Origin: Fusobacterium sp.
Lineage (GTDB): Bacteria > Fusobacteriota > Fusobacteriia > Fusobacteriales > Fusobacteriaceae
Length of the DNA stretch: 15,881 nt
Reading direction: 5' to 3'
NCBI GenBank assembly: GCA_019410665.1
Contig: DXSD01000046.1
Location: forward strand, 1 to 15,881
Shown piece by piece: positions 13,646 to 15,881 of the stretch. The stretch's first letter is position 1. Each line of letters begins with the position of its first letter. Below the pieces are notes generated by a model. It was not told the origin of the DNA. It saw only the letters and a program-made list of their open reading frames with translations, and ran no database searches. Both the position numbers and the translations under genes were made by a program.

Positions 13646-15841
13646 TTATTTTATCTCTTTTAATTTAAATATTTTGCTTTGAAAATCTTGTGTTTCTGAA
13701 TCTTTAGAGAAGTATCTATCAGGTTGTGGGAAAACTATTCCTACATTCATAAGTTCATCTCCATAAGCTTCAAATTCGTCATTGACTAAATATTTTTTCT
13801 CTGAATCTAACCCTTTTAAGATAACTTTTTTATTATAACCAGGATTTGGTTCAGCTAAAATTTGAAAATATCCAACTAAAGCTTCAGATTTATCTTTGTT
13901 GACTACTATCCAAGATGTTGTATTTCCTTCAAATGGACTCTCTATTCTATAAAAATCTCCAAATTGAATTAACTTTCTATTTTCTTTATAGAAATCTAGA
14001 TATTTAATTACTTTTTTATCCATCTCTTCATCAAAAATAAGTGGATTTAACTCATAACCAAAGTTTCCAAAATAAGCTACATGATTTCTAATATCTAAAC
14101 TTGTTTTTCTAGCGGTTTGATGGTTAGGAATATCTGAAACATGAGCCCCCATAGTGAGTAATGGATATCCCATTGAAGTCCCGTGTTGAACTTTCAATCT
14201 AACTATTGCATCAGTATCATCACTTGTCCATACTTGTGGCATATAATATAACATACCAGCATCAAATCTTCCTCCACCAGAAGCACAAGACTCAAATAGT
14301 ACATGTGGATATTTTGTAGTTATTTTTTCTAATATTCTATATAGCCCTAAAATATATTTATGAGGTAAATCTCTATAAGTTATCTCTGTCATATTTCTAT
14401 TCATATCCCATTTAACATAAGATATTGGAGCTTCAGCAAATCTCTCATCAAGTATAGAGATTATATAATCTTGTACATCTTCTCTAGATAGATCTAAAAT
14501 ATATTGATTTCTTCCTAGTGATAGTTTTCTTCCCTTTACTCCTAATATCCAATCAAGGTGTTTCTTATAAAGTTCACTCTCTTTACTTATCATCTCTGGT
14601 TCAAACCAAAGTCCAAACTTCATTCCTTCAGCTTCTACTTTTTCAGCCAATCCTTTTATACCATTAGGTAATTTTTCTAAGTTAGGGAACCAATCTCCTA
14701 AAGAACTTTTGTCATCATTTCTCTTTCCAAACCAACCATCATCTAATACGAAAAGTTCAAATCCAAGTTTTTTAGCTTTTCTTACCATATTTAGAAGCTT
14801 TTCTTCATTGAAATCAAAATATGTTGCTTCCCAGTTATTTATAAGAATTGGTCTCTCTTTCTCTTTCCACTCTCCTCTCATAAGTCTTTCCCTATATAAT
14901 GAATGGAAATTTTGACTTAAGCTGTTAAGTCCTGTACTTGTAAAAGAGATTATAGCTTCTGGTGTTTGAAAGCTTTCTCCTCCATTTAAGTTCCAAGAGA
15001 AATCAAAAGGATTTATCCCCATAGTTACTCTTGTAGCATCAAAATGATCTACCTCTACATGTGCTAAAAAGTTTCCAGAGTAAACTAATGAAAATCCAAT
15101 AGCTTCTCCCATATCTTCATCTGTATTTGATCTTTTTAAGATAATAAAAGGATTTTGATGAGCACTACTTGCTCCTCTTGTACTATCTATATATTGACTT
15201 CCTACCTCTAATTTTCTAGTTTTTAAATGTCTTTCTCTTGCCCAAGCACCTGAAAAATGTAACATTTCATAATTATAATCTGGTAAATCTAAAGATAAAC
15301 TCATCACTCTATTTAATTTTAAATTTTGTTTTCCATAATTTTCAAATCTAGCATTTCTAGTTAAAATATCTCTGTCGTTGAAAATAGTATAAGTAATGTA
15401 TAATCTGCATTCTAAGATTTCATCTTCCAAAATAATTTCTAAAGTATCAGCTTCATCTTCTGATAACACATAAGTAGCTGGTAATCCTTCTAGCCTCTCT
15501 TTTCCCTTATAGATTCTATATCCTTTATATACAAAATTACTTATTCTACTTCCAGTTTCATTTTCTATTTCAAAAGCTGGTTTTCTAAAATCCGTTGTTC
15601 CATATGATGGATACTCTTGTTTAAAATATTCCAATGAAAATCCAGGATCCTCTTCATAATGAGCTATTATTCCTATTCCAACTTCTGGCTTATAAAAGAA
15701 GTGAGAAAAGTTATCTCTATGTTTTATTTTTTTACCAAAATAAAGATGTCCTAATTGTCCATTTTGCATAACATTAAAAATATAACTTATATTTTTCCCT
15801 TGTAAATGAAACTCATTATTAGTTTTGTTAAAGTTTATCAT
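13646..15841 (-). CDS. Alpha-galactosidase, glycoside hydrolase family 36
   Basis: A 731-residue GH36 enzyme that hydrolyses alpha-1,6-galactosides such as melibiose and raffinose-type sugars. An N-terminal beta-sandwich domain (about 1-325) precedes a TIM barrel with NNWEATYFDF, LDDGWFGKR, the nucleophile Asp479 (YVKWDMNR), CASGGGRFD, and WTSDDTDA (538-545), whose aspartates supply the acid/base. The length equals that of the AgaA/RafA-type tetrameric bacterial enzymes. There is no signal peptide, so it works in the cytoplasm on sugar imported by the adjacent symporter. This differs from E. coli, whose MelA is a GH4 enzyme, so I give no symbol. The ATG at 15839-15841 is preceded by AAAGGA. 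It is the first gene of the operon. Confidence 0.95.
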   Translation of the reverse strand: MINFNKTNNEFHLQGKNISYIFNVMQNGQLGHLYFGKKIKHRDNFSHFFYKPEVGIGIIAHYEEDPGFSLEYFKQEYPSYGTTDFRKPAFEIENETGSRISNFVYKGYRIYKGKERLEGLPATYVLSEDEADTLEIILEDEILECRLYITYTIFNDRDILTRNARFENYGKQNLKLNRVMSLSLDLPDYNYEMLHFSGAWARERHLKTRKLEVGSQYIDSTRGASSAHQNPFIILKRSNTDEDMGEAIGFSLVYSGNFLAHVEVDHFDATRVTMGINPFDFSWNLNGGESFQTPEAIISFTSTGLNSLSQNFHSLYRERLMRGEWKEKERPILINNWEATYFDFNEEKLLNMVRKAKKLGFELFVLDDGWFGKRNDDKSSLGDWFPNLEKLPNGIKGLAEKVEAEGMKFGLWFEPEMISKESELYKKHLDWILGVKGRKLSLGRNQYILDLSREDVQDYIISILDERFAEAPISYVKWDMNRNMTEITYRDLPHKYILGLYRILEKITTKYPHVLFESCASGGGRFDAGMLYYMPQVWTSDDTDAIVRLKVQHGTSMGYPLLTMGAHVSDIPNHQTARKTSLDIRNHVAYFGNFGYELNPLIFDEEMDKKVIKYLDFYKENRKLIQFGDFYRIESPFEGNTTSWIVVNKDKSEALVGYFQILAEPNPGYNKKVILKGLDSEKKYLVNDEFEAYGDELMNVGIVFPQPDRYFSKDSETQDFQSKIFKLKEIK

Positions 15842-15854
15842 TTCTATTCCTTTC

Positions 15855-15871
15855 TAGTAAAATTTTTACTA
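15855..15871. promoter_or_regulatory. Perfect 17-bp palindrome, probable operator of the galactoside operon
   Basis: TAGTAAAAATTTTACTA (minus strand) has two perfect 8-base arms around one central base. It starts three bases after the -10 box, so it covers the predicted transcription start, a classic repressor position. It ends 13 bases before the start codon. The cognate regulator is not in the window. Confidence 0.6.
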
Positions 15872-15874
15872 AAT

Positions 15875-15880
15875 ATTATA
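15875..15880 (-). promoter_or_regulatory. -10 box of the galactoside operon
   Basis: A perfect TATAAT on the minus strand lies about 34 bases upstream of the alpha-galactosidase start. The -35 box would lie beyond the window edge and cannot be checked. Confidence 0.6.
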
Positions 15881-15881
15881 T

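Overview
The window is AT-rich, and every convincing gene lies on the minus strand. Codon use, strong AGGAGG-type ribosome binding sites and the gene repertoire point to an anaerobic Fusobacterium. A saccharolytic species such as F. mortiferum would fit the galactoside genes, but the species is an inference. The repertoire includes xanthine phosphoribosyltransferase, three-subunit xanthine dehydrogenase, RNase M5, a DUF896 protein, and a MelB-type carrier with two galactosidases.

Read in the direction of transcription (high to low coordinates) there are four blocks. (1) 15881-10306 is a galactoside operon: GH36 alpha-galactosidase, MelB-like GPH symporter, GH42 beta-galactosidase. Its -10 box and a perfect 17-bp palindrome lie just before the first gene at the window edge. 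(2) 10145-7430 holds dinB (DNA polymerase IV) behind a good promoter, then a DUF2156 protein and a secreted DUF3298-type protein. (3) 7407-4076 starts at a TATAAT promoter and holds a DUF896 protein, asnS, a membrane-anchored esterase and, after a hairpin, RNase M5. (4) 4068-1 is a purine block: a sigma-70-type promoter, a divergent guanine-class riboswitch aptamer (3947-4013), a long AU-rich leader, then xdhB-xdhC-xdhA overlapping by single bases, then the start of xpt, cut by the window edge.

The purine block is the most interesting part. Xanthine dehydrogenase would turn hypoxanthine into xanthine, and Xpt would turn xanthine into XMP. The set could therefore feed salvage toward GMP as well as purine breakdown. 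The aptamer keeps the guanine-class signature (C at the specificity position, UCUAC in J2/3, GG/CC loop-loop contact). It departs from consensus in J1/2, P2, J3/1 and L3, so its ligand (guanine, xanthine, hypoxanthine or other) is open. I found no tRNA, rRNA, CRISPR array, insertion sequence or phage gene.
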